Of a stretch of 64,000 nucleotides of DNA, positions 45,216-54,605 are shown piece by piece. Source of the stretch: Bosea sp. 685 (lineage in GTDB: Bacteria > Pseudomonadota > Alphaproteobacteria > Rhizobiales > Beijerinckiaceae); assembly GCF_031884435.1 (NCBI RefSeq), contig NZ_CP134779.1, positions 5,954,501 to 6,018,500 of the forward strand, read 5' to 3'. The notes below the pieces were generated by a model. That model searched no databases. It had not been told where the DNA came from and saw only the letters and a list, made by a program, of their open reading frames with translations. How positions within the stretch are numbered: position 1 is the first letter of the stretch; every line of letters starts with the position of its first letter. A program made the translations under genes and the position numbers.

Positions 45216-47960
45216 ATGCGTCATGCTACCGAGCCCCTTTCCGAGCGAAACGACCCCAGCCCCGTCCCTCCGGCGGCGGCGAAGGACGAGGCCGCGCGCG
45301 TCACGCCGATGATGGCGCAATATGTCGAGATCAAAGCGGCCAATCCCGACTGCTTGCTGTTCTACCGGATGGGCGATTTCTACGAATTGTTCTTCAGCGA
45401 CGCCGAGATCGCCTCGCGCACGCTCGGCATCGTGCTGACCAAGCGCGGCAAGCATCAAGGCCACGACATCGCGATGTGCGGCGTCCCGGTCGAGCGCGCC
45501 GACGACTATCTCCAGAGGCTGATCGCGGCCGGCCATCGCGTCGCCGTCTGCGAGCAGGTCGAGGATCCCGCCGAGGCCAGGAAGCGCGGCCCCAAATCGG
45601 TGGTGCGGCGCGACGTGGTGCGGCTCGTCACGCCGGGCACCATCACCGAGGAGCGCCTGCTCGAGCCCGGCCGCGCGAGCCTGCTGGTCGCGGTCGCGCG
45701 CCGCAAGCTCAGCGACGACGGCGCGCTCTATGGGCTGGCGGCCATCGACATCTCGACCGGGCGCTTCAGCGTGATGGAGACGCCGCAGGAGCGCCTCGCA
45801 ATCGAATTCGCGCGCCTCGAACCGCGCGAGATCGTCTGCCCCGACGCGATCTATGACGACCCCGCGATGAAGGCGTTCTGGCGCGAGGTCAATGTGCCGG
45901 TGACGCCGCTGGCGCGCGAGGGGCTGGACGCGGCCTCGGCCGAGCGCAGGCTCAAGGAGTTCTTCGGCGTTGCCACGCTGGACGCCTTCGGCGCCTTCAC
46001 CCGCGCCGAGATCGCGGCGGCGGGCGCCGCGCTCGCCTATGTCGAGCGCACGCAGTTCGGCGCGCGGCCGCCCTTGTCGCCGCCGGTGCGCGATGCCGGC
46101 GCCGGCACCATGCTGATTGACGCCGCGACGCGGGCCAATCTCGAATTGACGCGGACCCTGTCGGGCGAGCGGACGGGAAGCCTGCTCGCCACCATCGACC
46201 GGACGGCGACACCGGGCGGCGCGCGCCTGCTTGCCGAGCGATTAGCTGGACCGCTGACGGATACGGCCGCCATCGCCAATCGGCACGACGCCATCGCGGC
46301 GCTCGTCGCCGACAGCGCCCTGCGCGAGGATCTTCAGCGCGCCCTCGCCCGCGTTCCCGATGTGGCGCGCGCACTCGCCCGCCTCTCGCTCGACCGCGGC
46401 GGTCCGCGCGACCTCGCAGCGCTTGGGGCAGGGCTCACCGCCGCGCGCGAGATCGCAGCCCTGCTCGCCCGCCAGGCGACGCTGCCGCAGGATCTCGCCA
46501 GCGCCGCCAGCGCGCTTGCGGCGACCGATCCGGCTCTCCCGACCCGGTTGACCGACACGCTGGCCGAGGAACTCCCGCTCAACCGCCGCGACGGCCGCTT
46601 CGTCCGCGAGGGCTTCGACGCCGCCCTCGACGAATTGCGGCTGCTGCAGGTCGATTCCCGCAAGGTCATCGCGCAACTGCAAGCGCGCTACAGCGCCGAG
46701 ACTGGCTGCCGGACGCTGCGGATCAAGCATAATTCCATGCTCGGCTACTTCGTCGAGGTGCCCCAGGCCGTCGGCGAGGATTTCCTGAAGGAGCCCTGGC
46801 GGGCGACCTTCGTGCACCGGCAGACGATGTCGGATGCGATGCGCTTCTCCTCGATCGAGCTTGGCGAGCTCGAGGCCAAGATCGCCTCGGCCGCCGATCG
46901 CGCCTTGAAGCTCGAGCTCGGCGTCTTCGCGGCCCTGTGCGAGGCGGTGCTGGCTCAGGCCGAGCCGATCAAGGCCGCGGCCGCCGCGCTCGCCGAGATC
47001 GACGTCTTCGCCGGGCTCGCGGAACTCGCCAGCCGCGAAGGCTGGAGCCGTCCGGTCATCGACGACAGCGCCGCCTTCATCATCACAGGCGGACGCCATC
47101 CGGTCGTGGAAGCCGCGCTCAAGCGCGACGGCAAGCCCTTCGTCGCCAATGACAGCGAACTCTCGCCGCCCGGCGAAAGCAGCAATGGTGGGCGCATCTG
47201 CCTGATCACCGGCCCGAACATGGCGGGTAAATCGACTTTTCTGCGCCAGAATGCGCTGATCGCGGTGCTGGCGCAGATGGGTTCCTTCGTGCCCGCGGCC
47301 AGCGCCCATCTCGGCATCGTCGACCGGCTGTTCTCGCGCGTGGGTGCGGCCGACGATCTTGCCCGCGGACGCTCGACCTTCATGGTCGAGATGGTCGAAA
47401 CCGCCGCGATCCTGAACCAGGCCGGGCCGCGCGCGCTCGTCATCCTCGACGAGATCGGGCGCGGCACCGCGACCTTCGACGGACTCTCGATCGCCTGGGC
47501 AGCGATCGAGCACCTGCACGAGGTCAATCGCTGCCGCTCGCTGTTTGCGACGCATTATCACGAGCTCACCGCGCTCGGAGACCGGCTGGAGCGCGTCACC
47601 AACGCGACCGTTCGCGTCACCGAATGGAACGGGGAGGTGATCTTCCTGCACGAGGTGGTGGCAGGCGCGGCCGACCGCTCCTACGGCATCCAGGTCGCCA
47701 AGCTCGCAGGCCTGCCGCTCGCCGTGGTCGAACGGGCCCGCGCGATCCTCAGTGAACTGGAGAAGACCGAGCGCGAGAAGCCGGTCGCCTCGCTGGTCGA
47801 CGACCTACCCCTCTTCGCCGCGCCGGTCAGGCGGACTGCGCCTGTCCTAGCCATTGCCGCGGTCGATGCGTTGCGCGAGGCGCTGAACGAGCTCGACCTC
47901 GATGAAATGACGCCGCGCCAGGCGATGGAGGCACTGTACCGGCTGAAGGGACTGGGGTGA
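45216..47960 (+). CDS. mutS: DNA mismatch repair protein MutS
   Basis: A 914-residue mismatch-recognition ATPase. The N-terminal mismatch-binding domain has the diagnostic [13 protein letters not shown] (Phe-x-Glu wedge), followed by connector, lever and clamp domains. The ATPase domain shows Walker [32 protein letters not shown], Walker [12 protein letters not shown] and [13 protein letters not shown] at 45216 is chosen over 45171 because the longer N terminus is not family-like. It converges on the NlpC/P60 gene with a 3-nt gap. The C-terminal dimerisation tail ([19 protein letters not shown]) is intact. Confidence 0.97.
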   Translation: MRHATEPLSERNDPSPVPPAAAKDEAARVTPMMAQYVEIKAANPDCLLFYRMGDFYELFFSDAEIASRTLGIVLTKRGKHQGHDIAMCGVPVERADDYLQRLIAAGHRVAVCEQVEDPAEARKRGPKSVVRRDVVRLVTPGTITEERLLEPGRASLLVAVARRKLSDDGALYGLAAIDISTGRFSVMETPQERLAIEFARLEPREIVCPDAIYDDPAMKAFWREVNVPVTPLAREGLDAASAERRLKEFFGVATLDAFGAFTRAEIAAAGAALAYVERTQFGARPPLSPPVRDAGAGTMLIDAATRANLELTRTLSGERTGSLLATIDRTATPGGARLLAERLAGPLTDTAAIANRHDAIAALVADSALREDLQRALARVPDVARALARLSLDRGGPRDLAALGAGLTAAREIAALLARQATLPQDLASAASALAATDPALPTRLTDTLAEELPLNRRDGRFVREGFDAALDELRLLQVDSRKVIAQLQARYSAETGCRTLRIKHNSMLGYFVEVPQAVGEDFLKEPWRATFVHRQTMSDAMRFSSIELGELEAKIASAADRALKLELGVFAALCEAVLAQAEPIKAAAAALAEIDVFAGLAELASREGWSRPVIDDSAAFIITGGRHPVVEAALKRDGKPFVANDSELSPPGESSNGGRICLITGPNMAGKSTFLRQNALIAVLAQMGSFVPAASAHLGIVDRLFSRVGAADDLARGRSTFMVEMVETAAILNQAGPRALVILDEIGRGTATFDGLSIAWAAIEHLHEVNRCRSLFATHYHELTALGDRLERVTNATVRVTEWNGEVIFLHEVVAGAADRSYGIQVAKLAGLPLAVVERARAILSELEKTEREKPVASLVDDLPLFAAPVRRTAPVLAIAAVDALREALNELDLDEMTPRQAMEALYRLKGLG

Positions 47961-47963
47961 GCC

Positions 47964-48821
47964 TCAGCCGAGACGCCTGATGCTCGTGATCGCGCCGAAG
48001 CTCTTGGCTTGGATGCGGTCGCGGGCCGTGCGCAGCGGCTCGCTATAGACCGTCATCGTATAGGCGGTGGCGTGCAGCAGCGTCTCCGGATCGGCCAGGA
48101 TACCGACATGGCCCTTCCAGAAGACAAGATCGCCGCGTTGTAGGTTCTGAAGGCTGTCGTCGAAGGCGAGGGGTTGGCCGAGCGACGCCTCCAGCATGTC
48201 GGAATCGCGCGGCGAAGCGACGCCCGCTGCCGCCAGCGAGAGCTGCGTCAGCCCCGAGCAATCGAGCCCGAGGCTGGTCTTGCCGCCCCAGAGATAAGGC
48301 ACGTGCAGGAAGCGCTCGGCGACTGCGACAAAATCGGGTTCGTAGGCGTCAGTGGCGGACAGATGGGCGGCGAAGACATGCCCGCCATCGGCAAGCACGA
48401 GGAAGTCGCCAGCCTCTCCCGTGACTGTGACGCTTGCGCCCAGCGACAAGGCCTCCAGCGGTGGCAATTTCATCGATGCGCCGGGATAGATGAAGGTCCG
48501 AAGCGCCGAGACGCGGTGCGTCGGCGCAGGAGCGTCCAACCGCAACGCATCGTCGGGCACGTAGCCGACATAGCTGTCGGAGGCGAGCTGGACCCAGGCC
48601 CAGCCTTCATGGCTCTCATAGACATCGACCAACTCGCCGGCCAGCGCTTCCGTATCGAGAGGTGCGTCGGGGCGCGGCTCGCGGCGCACAGGCACTGAGG
48701 CTGCGACGACGCGCATCGACTCGGGATCGACGAAAGCGCGCGCCTCGACCTGGCCCCGCAAGCGGCTGGCGGCGAGATCAGGGCGAGCGGGCGTAAGGCG
48801 GCGGTCGAGAATCAAGCTCAT
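47964..48821 (-). CDS. NlpC/P60 family peptidase with N-terminal SH3-like domains
   Basis: A 285-residue cysteine peptidase resembling dipeptidyl-peptidase VI/YkfC. SH3-like segments occupy about residues 25-145 (GELVDVYESHEGWAWVQLASDSYVGYVPDDAL). The catalytic domain has Cys in LGLDCSGLTQ, His in GHVGILAD and a second His in LLHATAYTM. These enzymes cleave D-Glu-diaminopimelate bonds in peptidoglycan peptides. No signal peptide is visible, so cytoplasmic recycling of murein peptides is likely. Homologues often neighbour leucyl aminopeptidase genes, as here, with a MarR gene in between. Confidence 0.93.
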   Translation of the reverse strand: MSLILDRRLTPARPDLAASRLRGQVEARAFVDPESMRVVAASVPVRREPRPDAPLDTEALAGELVDVYESHEGWAWVQLASDSYVGYVPDDALRLDAPAPTHRVSALRTFIYPGASMKLPPLEALSLGASVTVTGEAGDFLVLADGGHVFAAHLSATDAYEPDFVAVAERFLHVPYLWGGKTSLGLDCSGLTQLSLAAAGVASPRDSDMLEASLGQPLAFDDSLQNLQRGDLVFWKGHVGILADPETLLHATAYTMTVYSEPLRTARDRIQAKSFGAITSIRRLG

Positions 48822-48832
48822 GGCAGCAATCT

Positions 48833-48936
48833 AGAGCATTTCCGCGTTTCTCCGAATCGCGGACATGCTCTACCTCCTTGTTTTATCGCATTTTCTTCAC
48901 GCGAACCGGTGTCCACTTCGCTCGAAAACGCTCCAG
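48833..48936. repeat. Composite intergenic repeat (palindrome plus CCGGTnnCCACTT element, copy 2)
   Basis: AGAGCAT (48833-48839) and ATGCTCT (48865-48871) bound an outer palindrome. It is followed by a 46-nt element at 48891-48936 that is almost identical to the one at 1790-1835. It lies upstream of the NlpC/P60 gene and downstream of the MarR gene. Confidence 0.8.
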
Positions 48937-48969
48937 TCGCGACCGGTTAACGCGCGAAGACCGCGGGTT

Positions 48970-49323
48970 TCAGCCACCGCCGAGCTCCCTTGCCCGCTCC
49001 GTCACCAGATCAGCCAGTTTCTCGACCGCGAGCGCGCCTGCCACGGTGCGCTGGATGATGACATTGCGGCGGTCGAACTCATCCCGCCGCCGGCTGACGA
49101 GACCGAGCTTGCCCATGGTGTCGAGCGCACGCGTGATCACCGGCTTGGTGACGCCGAGCTGCGCGGCGAGCCCGCGCACGGTATGGGGCGGCAATTCGAG
49201 ATAGATCGTCAGCAGGATCGCGGTCTGGCGGGCCGAAAGATCAGCCTGCCCGTCGCGCACCAGATCGAGATGCACTTGCCGCCACAGTCTGAGCGCCTGC
49301 GAGGGCCTGATCTCCAAGGGCAT
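48970..49323 (-). CDS. Short MarR-family transcriptional regulator
   Basis: A 117-residue MarR-like protein. The winged helix-turn-helix is complete: LSARQTAILLTIYLELPPH, VRGLAAQLGVTKPVITRALDTM and wing GLVSRRRDEFDRRNVIIQRT. It is shorter than typical MarR proteins, missing part of the N-terminal dimerisation helix, but so are several rhizobial relatives. It lies between leucyl aminopeptidase and NlpC/P60 genes, all on the same strand, and may control one or both. ATG at 49323. Confidence 0.88.
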   Translation of the reverse strand: MPLEIRPSQALRLWRQVHLDLVRDGQADLSARQTAILLTIYLELPPHTVRGLAAQLGVTKPVITRALDTMGKLGLVSRRRDEFDRRNVIIQRTVAGALAVEKLADLVTERARELGGG

Positions 49324-49401
49324 GAATGCGCGGATCCCGATCGTTACGGACCCGTATCATTATGCGCCTTCGGCCCGGGCGCAATCGCTGTCGCGCAAGA
49401 A

Positions 49402-49432
49402 GCTTAACCGACAGAAGAGGCTTAACCGACAG
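49402..49432. repeat. 18-bp tandem duplication downstream of the aminopeptidase gene
   Basis: GCTTAACCGACAG occurs at 49402-49414 and again at 49420-49432 (period 18). The second copy contains the TTA (TAA on the minus strand, 49422-49424) that would be the stop codon of the frame-restored leucyl aminopeptidase. Confidence 0.6.
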
Positions 49433-49459
49433 GGTGAAGCTGCTTCAGCAGCGCATAGG

Positions 49460-50857
49460 TCAGGCGGGCGGCCTGGCACTCGCCCCCTCCGGCCGGCCGG
49501 GCTTGGCCGAGGGCGTCCAGCCATAGATGTCGAAATGGGCGTAGGATGCACTCTTCTCGACGAAGCGGTTCAGGAACAGGGCGGCCGTGACCGAGCCCGC
49601 GAAGCTGCCGCCCGAGACATGGTTGACGTCGGCGATCTTGGAATCGAGCAGCCCGTCATAGGGCGGCCAGAGCGGCAGCCGCCAGACCGGGTCATTCACC
49701 GCAGTGCCAAGGCGGGCGATCTCGGCGGCCAACCCCTCGTCATGCGTATAGAAGGGCGGCAGTTCCGGCCCGAGCGCGACGCGGGCCGCGCCCGTCAGCG
49801 TGGCGTAGTCGATCAGCAGATCTGGCGCCTCCTCGTCGGCGAGCGCCAGCGCATCGGCCAGGATGAGCCGGCCTTCCGCGTCGGTATTGCCGATCTCGAC
49901 CGTGATGCCCTTGCGGCTTTGCAGCACGTCGCCCGGCCGGAAGGCCGAGCCTGAGACCGCATTCTCCACCGCCGGCACGAGCAGGCGCAGGCGGACCGGA
50001 AGCTTCGCCAGCATGATCATGCGCGCAGCGGCGATCGCCGCGGCAGCCCCGCCCATATCCTTCTTCATCAGCAGCATGCCCGCCGACGGCTTGAGATCGA
50101 GGCCGCCAGTGTCGAAGGCGACCCCCTTGCCCACAAGCGTGACCTTGGGATGGCTGGGATCGCCCCAGACCAGATCGATCAGACGCGGCGCGCGCGGCGA
50201 GGCGCGGCCGACCGCATGGATCATCGGAAAATTCCTGGCCAGCAGATCGTCGCCGATGATGCTGGTGACGGTGGCGCCGCATTCCTCGCCGAGCGCGCGA
50301 ATCGCCGCCTCGATCTCGGCAGGGCCCATGTCATTGGCCGGCGTATTGACGAGATCACGCGCGAGCATGGCTGACGTCGCCACCGCGCTCAACTCCTCGC
50401 CATCGACTCCCTCGGGCAGTACGAGGCGGGCCGTGGCGGAAGCGGGATTGCGGTAGCGGTCGAAGCGGTATCCCTGCAGCAGCCAAGCCAGCGCAGCCAA
50501 GCCGGCATCGCCGATCTCGCCCGACAGCACATAATCGCCAGTTGGCAAGATCGCCGCGAGCCGGCCGGATGCGAAAGGATCGCGGCGACGCGCTTCGGGC
50601 GGCTCGACGCCGAGCAGGACGGCCGCAACCGCTCCCGAAGCATCCGGCAAGGCAAGATGCTGGCCCGGCCGGGCGGCGAAGCCCTGAGCCTGCGCAAAGC
50701 GCCGGCCTTCCGGCGCCAGGGCTTCGAGCAGCGTGGGTAACCCGGCTTTCGAGACGACATGAACCGGAATGGCCGAAGGCGAGGCGGAAACGAGAAGGCT
50801 GTGCACGGAGATGGACACCTGATCGGAAGCGCGGTCGGGAACCGGTCGCGAGGCCAT
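49460..50857 (-). CDS. pepA: Leucyl aminopeptidase (M17), C terminus altered by a frameshift
   Basis: A cytosolic metallo-aminopeptidase with two metal ions. The M17 motifs are intact: VGKGVAFDTGGLDLKP, MKKDMGGAA, PAVENAVSGSAFRPGD and the signature NTDAEGRLILADAL. The reading frame ends after EGASARPPA at 465 residues. Adding one G to the run of five (49483-49487) restores the family ending, which would read PEGGECQAARLTYALLKQL and stop at 49422, giving 478 residues. So there is a 1-bp deletion, or a sequencing error, near the 3' end. The active site is unaffected, so the protein may still work. Confidence 0.9.
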   Translation of the reverse strand: MASRPVPDRASDQVSISVHSLLVSASPSAIPVHVVSKAGLPTLLEALAPEGRRFAQAQGFAARPGQHLALPDASGAVAAVLLGVEPPEARRRDPFASGRLAAILPTGDYVLSGEIGDAGLAALAWLLQGYRFDRYRNPASATARLVLPEGVDGEELSAVATSAMLARDLVNTPANDMGPAEIEAAIRALGEECGATVTSIIGDDLLARNFPMIHAVGRASPRAPRLIDLVWGDPSHPKVTLVGKGVAFDTGGLDLKPSAGMLLMKKDMGGAAAAIAAARMIMLAKLPVRLRLLVPAVENAVSGSAFRPGDVLQSRKGITVEIGNTDAEGRLILADALALADEEAPDLLIDYATLTGAARVALGPELPPFYTHDEGLAAEIARLGTAVNDPVWRLPLWPPYDGLLDSKIADVNHVSGGSFAGSVTAALFLNRFVEKSASYAHFDIYGWTPSAKPGRPEGASARPPA

Positions 50858-50932
50858 GGTTAAGAATGCATTAGGGTTAACGCTTTATCACCGGCAGGAC
50901 CAGATTTTCCATCGTTGCGAGGCGATCCCGCC

Positions 50933-51805
50933 ATGTCCGCCAGCCTTCCAGCGCCCCTGATGGCCTCTCGCAAGCTTGTCCGCGCCAGCCTTCTGGCTGC
51001 CGTCTGCCTCGCCGCGCTTGCCACTGCCGGCTGCCAGAGCCGCGGTGGCCTCGGCGATATCACGGGTTCGATCGGCCGCAGCGACGCCCAGCCGCGCAGC
51101 CCGGCCGATTGGCAGGCAGAGAGCCAGCGCTGGGGCAAGCGCTACGATGCCAACCCCAAAGAGCGCGACGCCGCCTTCTACTATGCCCGCGCTTTGCGTG
51201 CGCTCGACCAGAATGCCCAGGCGCTGGCGGTGTTGCAGAGCGCGGTCCTGGTCCATACCAATGATCTCGAAATGCTGGGGGCCTATGGCCGTTCTCTCGC
51301 CGATAATGGCCGGTTGAAAGAGGCGGACGAAGTGCTCTCGCGCGCGCATTCGCCGGAACGGCCGGATTGGCGCATCCTCTCGGCCCAGGGCACGGTGGCC
51401 GACCAGCTCGGTGAGCCCGAACGCGCGCAGCAGCTCTACCAGGCGGCGCTCAAGCTCGCGCCCGGCGAGCCGACCGTGATGTCCAATCTCGGCCTCTCCT
51501 TGGCGCTCTCCAAGCATTTGCCCGAGGCCGAACGGGTCTTGCGCGAGGCGGCCACCTCCAACCGCAGCGACGCGCGCGTGCGGCAAAACCTCGTTCTCGT
51601 GCTCGGCCTGCAGGGCCGCTTCGGCGAAGCCGAGACCCTGGCCCGGCAGGACCAGAGCCCCACGGAAGCCGCGGCCACGATCGCTTATCTCAAGCGCAGC
51701 GTCAGTCAGACGAATAGCTGGGACATCCTGAAGGCCGGCGGCAGCAAGGGCAAGACAACCGCCCGCAAACCGGAAGCACCGATGGGCGAAGCGCCCAAGG
51801 TCTGA
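50933..51805 (+). CDS. TPR lipoprotein, TadD-like (Flp pilus assembly)
   Basis: A 290-residue tetratricopeptide-repeat lipoprotein. The signal peptide ends in a lipobox ATAGC (Cys near residue 33), so it is anchored to a membrane. TPR units cover about residues 65-230 (DAAFYYARALRALDQNAQALAVLQ, RAQQLYQAALKLAPGEPTVMSNLGLSLAL). Architecture and length fit TadD, the lipoprotein needed for Flp pilus assembly, and a tad cluster (tadABC) lies at the right end of the window. It is 10 kb away and on the opposite strand, so the assignment is probable rather than certain. ATG at 50933 is chosen over 50915. Confidence 0.78.
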   Translation: MSASLPAPLMASRKLVRASLLAAVCLAALATAGCQSRGGLGDITGSIGRSDAQPRSPADWQAESQRWGKRYDANPKERDAAFYYARALRALDQNAQALAVLQSAVLVHTNDLEMLGAYGRSLADNGRLKEADEVLSRAHSPERPDWRILSAQGTVADQLGEPERAQQLYQAALKLAPGEPTVMSNLGLSLALSKHLPEAERVLREAATSNRSDARVRQNLVLVLGLQGRFGEAETLARQDQSPTEAAATIAYLKRSVSQTNSWDILKAGGSKGKTTARKPEAPMGEAPKV

Positions 51806-52155
51806 CGCCAAGCTCCGGGAAAGACGCCCTAGGCTGGAGCAATCATGCTTCCGATCGCGTTCGTAAGACCTGTTGGATCTCACCCAGGATGAGACTGACA
51901 GGCGCCTCTGACGCAAAAATCTCGCCGAATCTCACTCAGCGTAAGACTGGCCGGTTTTGCTGCCATGCGCTTGACGCATAGCTTTCTTGGAACCAAGGAA
52001 AAGCGACCGAAGCCGCTGTCGAGATCGCTTACGGTGTCGAGATGTGGCAGCTCGCCGGAATTCAGAAGGTTACTTCCGAGCGACCGTCATTGGCGACCTA
52101 ATCGAACGGCCCCTGATCCGCGCTGGCCTGATGTTTTTGCGCGATCAAGGCTTTG
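51806..52155. other. Intergenic region with possible coding remnant
   Basis: 350 nt between two converging genes. One stretch (about 52011-52100) reads as EIAYGVEMWQLAGIQKVTS-like residues, which look protein-like but have no start and soon hit a stop. No domain was recognised; it may be a decayed gene or chance. Confidence 0.35.
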
Positions 52156-52998
52156 TCAGGATCTCGACGTCAAAAACGCGACGACATCATCCAGAATCGG
52201 CGCGCTCCATTGCAGAAGCCCCGAGAGCGCGGCAACCGTCCCGACGTGGCCGAGACCGGGATAGATCCTAAGCGAGACCGACTTCGCGCCGACTTTCTTC
52301 AGTGCAGCGGCGAGCCGTTCGCTGTTGCGCGGCAGGACCGTCGTATCGTCGGACCCGGTCGCCAGAAGGATCGGCGGGGCGTCGCTGCGGACAAAGTTGA
52401 TCGGTTGCGTCTGCGCCGGATCGCGGGCATTTCCGAAGGCCGCCTTGGTGACGTCGATGTCGAAAGGCAGGAAATCATAGGGGCCCGAGAGCCCGACGGC
52501 GGAGCGGATATCGTTCGAACGCAGCCCCGCAGCGACGAGGTAACGCCTGTCCAGCGTCAGCATCATGGCGTTATAGGCGCCGGCCGAGTGTCCCATGACG
52601 TGAAGCATTCGCGGTGAGCCGCCGAAGCGGGCGATATTGTCGCGCACGAAGCGGAGAGCCAGTGCGCCATCCTCAATGAATGTCGGAAAGCGCACCTCGG
52701 GAACGAGACGATAGTTCGCGATCACCGTGACAAAACCGCGCGAGGCAAACGCTTCACCGACGAATGCATAGGTCTCCTTGGCGCCATTGGCCCAGGAGCC
52801 GCCATAGATGAAGAAGACGACCGGCCTGCCGGTGCCGCCACTTTGCGGGACGTAAATGTCCATTCGCTGCCGCGGGTGGCGGCCGTAGGCGACGTCGCTT
52901 GCGCCATTGGTCAGTACGCCGGGGCGTAACGCGGCGCAGCCGGGAAGGGCTCCCGCAGCGAGCAGTGGAACGATCGCGCGGCGGGAGATTTCAGTCAT
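52156..52998 (-). CDS. Alpha/beta-hydrolase, probable lipoprotein esterase
   Basis: A 280-residue esterase/lipase-type hydrolase. A lipobox LPGC near residue 21 follows a short basic and hydrophobic N terminus with SRRA, suggesting membrane attachment. Oxyanion-hole region is FFIYGGSW (in place of HGG), the nucleophile elbow is GHSAG, the Asp is in TGSDDTTV, and the His in YPGLGHVG. It resembles BD-FAE/carboxylesterase relatives. A sigma-like promoter site (53028-53057) lies 30 nt before the ATG at 52998, matching sites of the nearby sigma/ChrR genes, so it may belong to that regulon. Confidence 0.88.
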   Translation of the reverse strand: MTEISRRAIVPLLAAGALPGCAALRPGVLTNGASDVAYGRHPRQRMDIYVPQSGGTGRPVVFFIYGGSWANGAKETYAFVGEAFASRGFVTVIANYRLVPEVRFPTFIEDGALALRFVRDNIARFGGSPRMLHVMGHSAGAYNAMMLTLDRRYLVAAGLRSNDIRSAVGLSGPYDFLPFDIDVTKAAFGNARDPAQTQPINFVRSDAPPILLATGSDDTTVLPRNSERLAAALKKVGAKSVSLRIYPGLGHVGTVAALSGLLQWSAPILDDVVAFLTSRS

Positions 52999-53027
52999 CA
53001 TGGTCGCCATCAGCTCCAGGGCTTGGC

Positions 53028-53057
53028 TCTATACGTTTGGCCCGACGGGACGGATTT
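53028..53057 (-). promoter_or_regulatory. Candidate ECF-sigma promoter for the esterase gene
   Basis: Minus strand AAATCC, 18 nt, TATAGA, with CG just before the -10 hexamer. Same spacing and CG-TA junction as the site at the sigma gene; the -35 matches the TGATCC form at 4 of 6 positions. Confidence 0.45.
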
Positions 53058-53090
53058 GTGCCTTGGGCGTTTCGAAGCAGCACCCGGATA

Positions 53091-53120
53091 TGAACCGGGG
53101 CGGCTTGCCCTACGTATCTG
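53091..53120 (+). promoter_or_regulatory. Candidate ECF-sigma promoter for the DUF2177 gene
   Basis: TGAACC, 18 nt, TATCTG, with CG before the -10. The -35 differs from TGATCC at one position and the -10 from that at the sigma gene at one. It ends 23 nt before the DUF2177 start. Confidence 0.6.
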
Positions 53121-53143
53121 CAGGCATAGCCCCGGAGGTCATC

Positions 53144-53557
53144 ATGCGCTTCGTCGTCGGTTACATCGCGTTTCTCGTCGCCTTCGGCATCTGCGATGCC
53201 ATCTGGCTCGGCACGATGACGGCCAAACTCTACAGGCCGGCACTGGGCGACCTGATCGTCGAGCAGGTGCGCTACTGGCCAGCAGCGCTGTTCTATTTCG
53301 GCTTTCCGCTCGGTGTGCTGCATTTCGCAATCATGCCCGCTCTGCGAGATGAAAACGCCGGTGCGGCGCTGGTGAATGGCGCCCTGATCGGCTTGTTCGC
53401 CTATGCGACCTATGACCTGACGAATTACGCCACGCTGCGACCCTGGACGCTGACGGTCACTGTCGCCGACATCGTCTACGGCACCGTCGTCGTCGGCTTC
53501 TGCAGCTGGATCGCCTATGAGATCGTGCGTCGCGCCAGCGGTTGGGGCTGGGTCTGA
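53144..53557 (+). CDS. DUF2177 family membrane protein
   Basis: A 137-residue inner-membrane protein with four predicted helices, matching DUF2177 (MRFVVGYIAFLVAFGICDAIWLGTM; FYFGFPLGVLHFAI; GLFAYATYDLTNYATLRPW). Function unknown. GGAGG lies 6 nt before the ATG at 53144, which decides the start within a longer frame. In other alphaproteobacteria DUF2177 genes cluster with sigma/ChrR, CFA synthase, DUF1295, DUF1365 and amine-oxidase genes, as here, pointing to a role in lipid stress response. Confidence 0.88.
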   Translation: MRFVVGYIAFLVAFGICDAIWLGTMTAKLYRPALGDLIVEQVRYWPAALFYFGFPLGVLHFAIMPALRDENAGAALVNGALIGLFAYATYDLTNYATLRPWTLTVTVADIVYGTVVVGFCSWIAYEIVRRASGWGWV

Positions 53558-53582
53558 TCGTTCGATCTCCTCGGCGGAGCCA

Positions 53583-54605
53583 TCAAGCGGGCCGCAGCCG
53601 ATAATGATTGACGCCCCAGGGTTCGCCGCCGGCATGACCGAACAACCCGCTCGTAGCCAGGAAAAAGAGGCGCCAGCGGCGCCGCCACAGCGGCGCGTCC
53701 TCGCCATAGGCCTCGCTCAGGATTGGATCGATGGTCGGCAGGTTGCGGTCGAAGTTCGACAGCCAATCTTCGGCAGTGCGCTGGTAGTGCTCGCCGCTCC
53801 AGCGCCATTCGGCCTCGACGGTGAAGAGATCCGGAAACTGATGCGCCAGAGCCGCGCTCGGCATGATGCCGCCTGTAAAGAAATGCTGTGCGATCCAGTC
53901 GCCGCCATCGCCGATATCGAAACGGTAACAGCCCCGCGCATGGGCGAAGACATGGATGAACAGCCTCCCGTCCGGCTTGAGCCAACCGTGGACGCGGCCG
54001 AGAAGCGCGCGCCAGTTCGCCATGTGCTCGAACATCTCGACCGAGACGACGCGGTCGAAACGCTCATCCGATCCGAAATCGTTCATGTCGGCGGTAACGA
54101 TGCGGAGGTTGTCGAGCCCGTATTCGCGCGCCCGTTCCTCGATGAAGGCGCGTTGCGAGGCCGAATTGGAAACCGAGACGATCCGGGCCGCCGGATAGCG
54201 CCTGGCCATCCACAGCGATAGCGAACCCCAGCCGCAGCCGAGCTCGAGGATATCCTGGCCATCGGCGAGCTGCGCGTGCTCTGCCGTCAGCATCAGCGCA
54301 GTCTCTTCCGCCGTCGCGAGACTATCGCTGGCATTGGCGTAATAGCAGGAGGAATATTTGCGCTGCGGTCCAAGCACCTTGTCGAAGAAGGCGGCTGGCA
54401 CCTCATAGTGCTGAGCGTTGGCGATGTCGGTATGGAGTGCGATCGGAAACTCCGCCATCTCGCGGGCGAAGGCGGCGGTGTCGGCGGATTGCGTGGCCAG
54501 CGAGCGCCCGGTGCGACCGACCAGAGAGGCGATCACCATGCGGCTGATGGCGTCGGGCACGGGCAGCCCTTCGCCCCAGTTCGAGAGCCTCTGCATGAAG
54601 GTCAT
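53583..54605 (-). CDS. CFA synthase-like SAM-dependent methyltransferase (short form)
   Basis: A 340-residue class I methyltransferase with the SAM motif ILELGCGWGSLSLWMARRYP, then VSNSASQRAFIEERA and VSVEMFEHMANW. It is closer in layout to plant coclaurine N-methyltransferase-like enzymes than to full-length CFA synthase: it lacks the N-terminal CFA domain and has YSSCYYANASDSLATAEE just before the SAM site. It is last in the sigma-chrR-DUF1295 operon, with ATGA overlap. A lipid or other small-molecule methyl acceptor is likely; the longer frame upstream (to 54983) lies inside DUF1295 and is not used. Confidence 0.88.
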   Translation of the reverse strand: MTFMQRLSNWGEGLPVPDAISRMVIASLVGRTGRSLATQSADTAAFAREMAEFPIALHTDIANAQHYEVPAAFFDKVLGPQRKYSSCYYANASDSLATAEETALMLTAEHAQLADGQDILELGCGWGSLSLWMARRYPAARIVSVSNSASQRAFIEERAREYGLDNLRIVTADMNDFGSDERFDRVVSVEMFEHMANWRALLGRVHGWLKPDGRLFIHVFAHARGCYRFDIGDGGDWIAQHFFTGGIMPSAALAHQFPDLFTVEAEWRWSGEHYQRTAEDWLSNFDRNLPTIDPILSEAYGEDAPLWRRRWRLFFLATSGLFGHAGGEPWGVNHYRLRPA

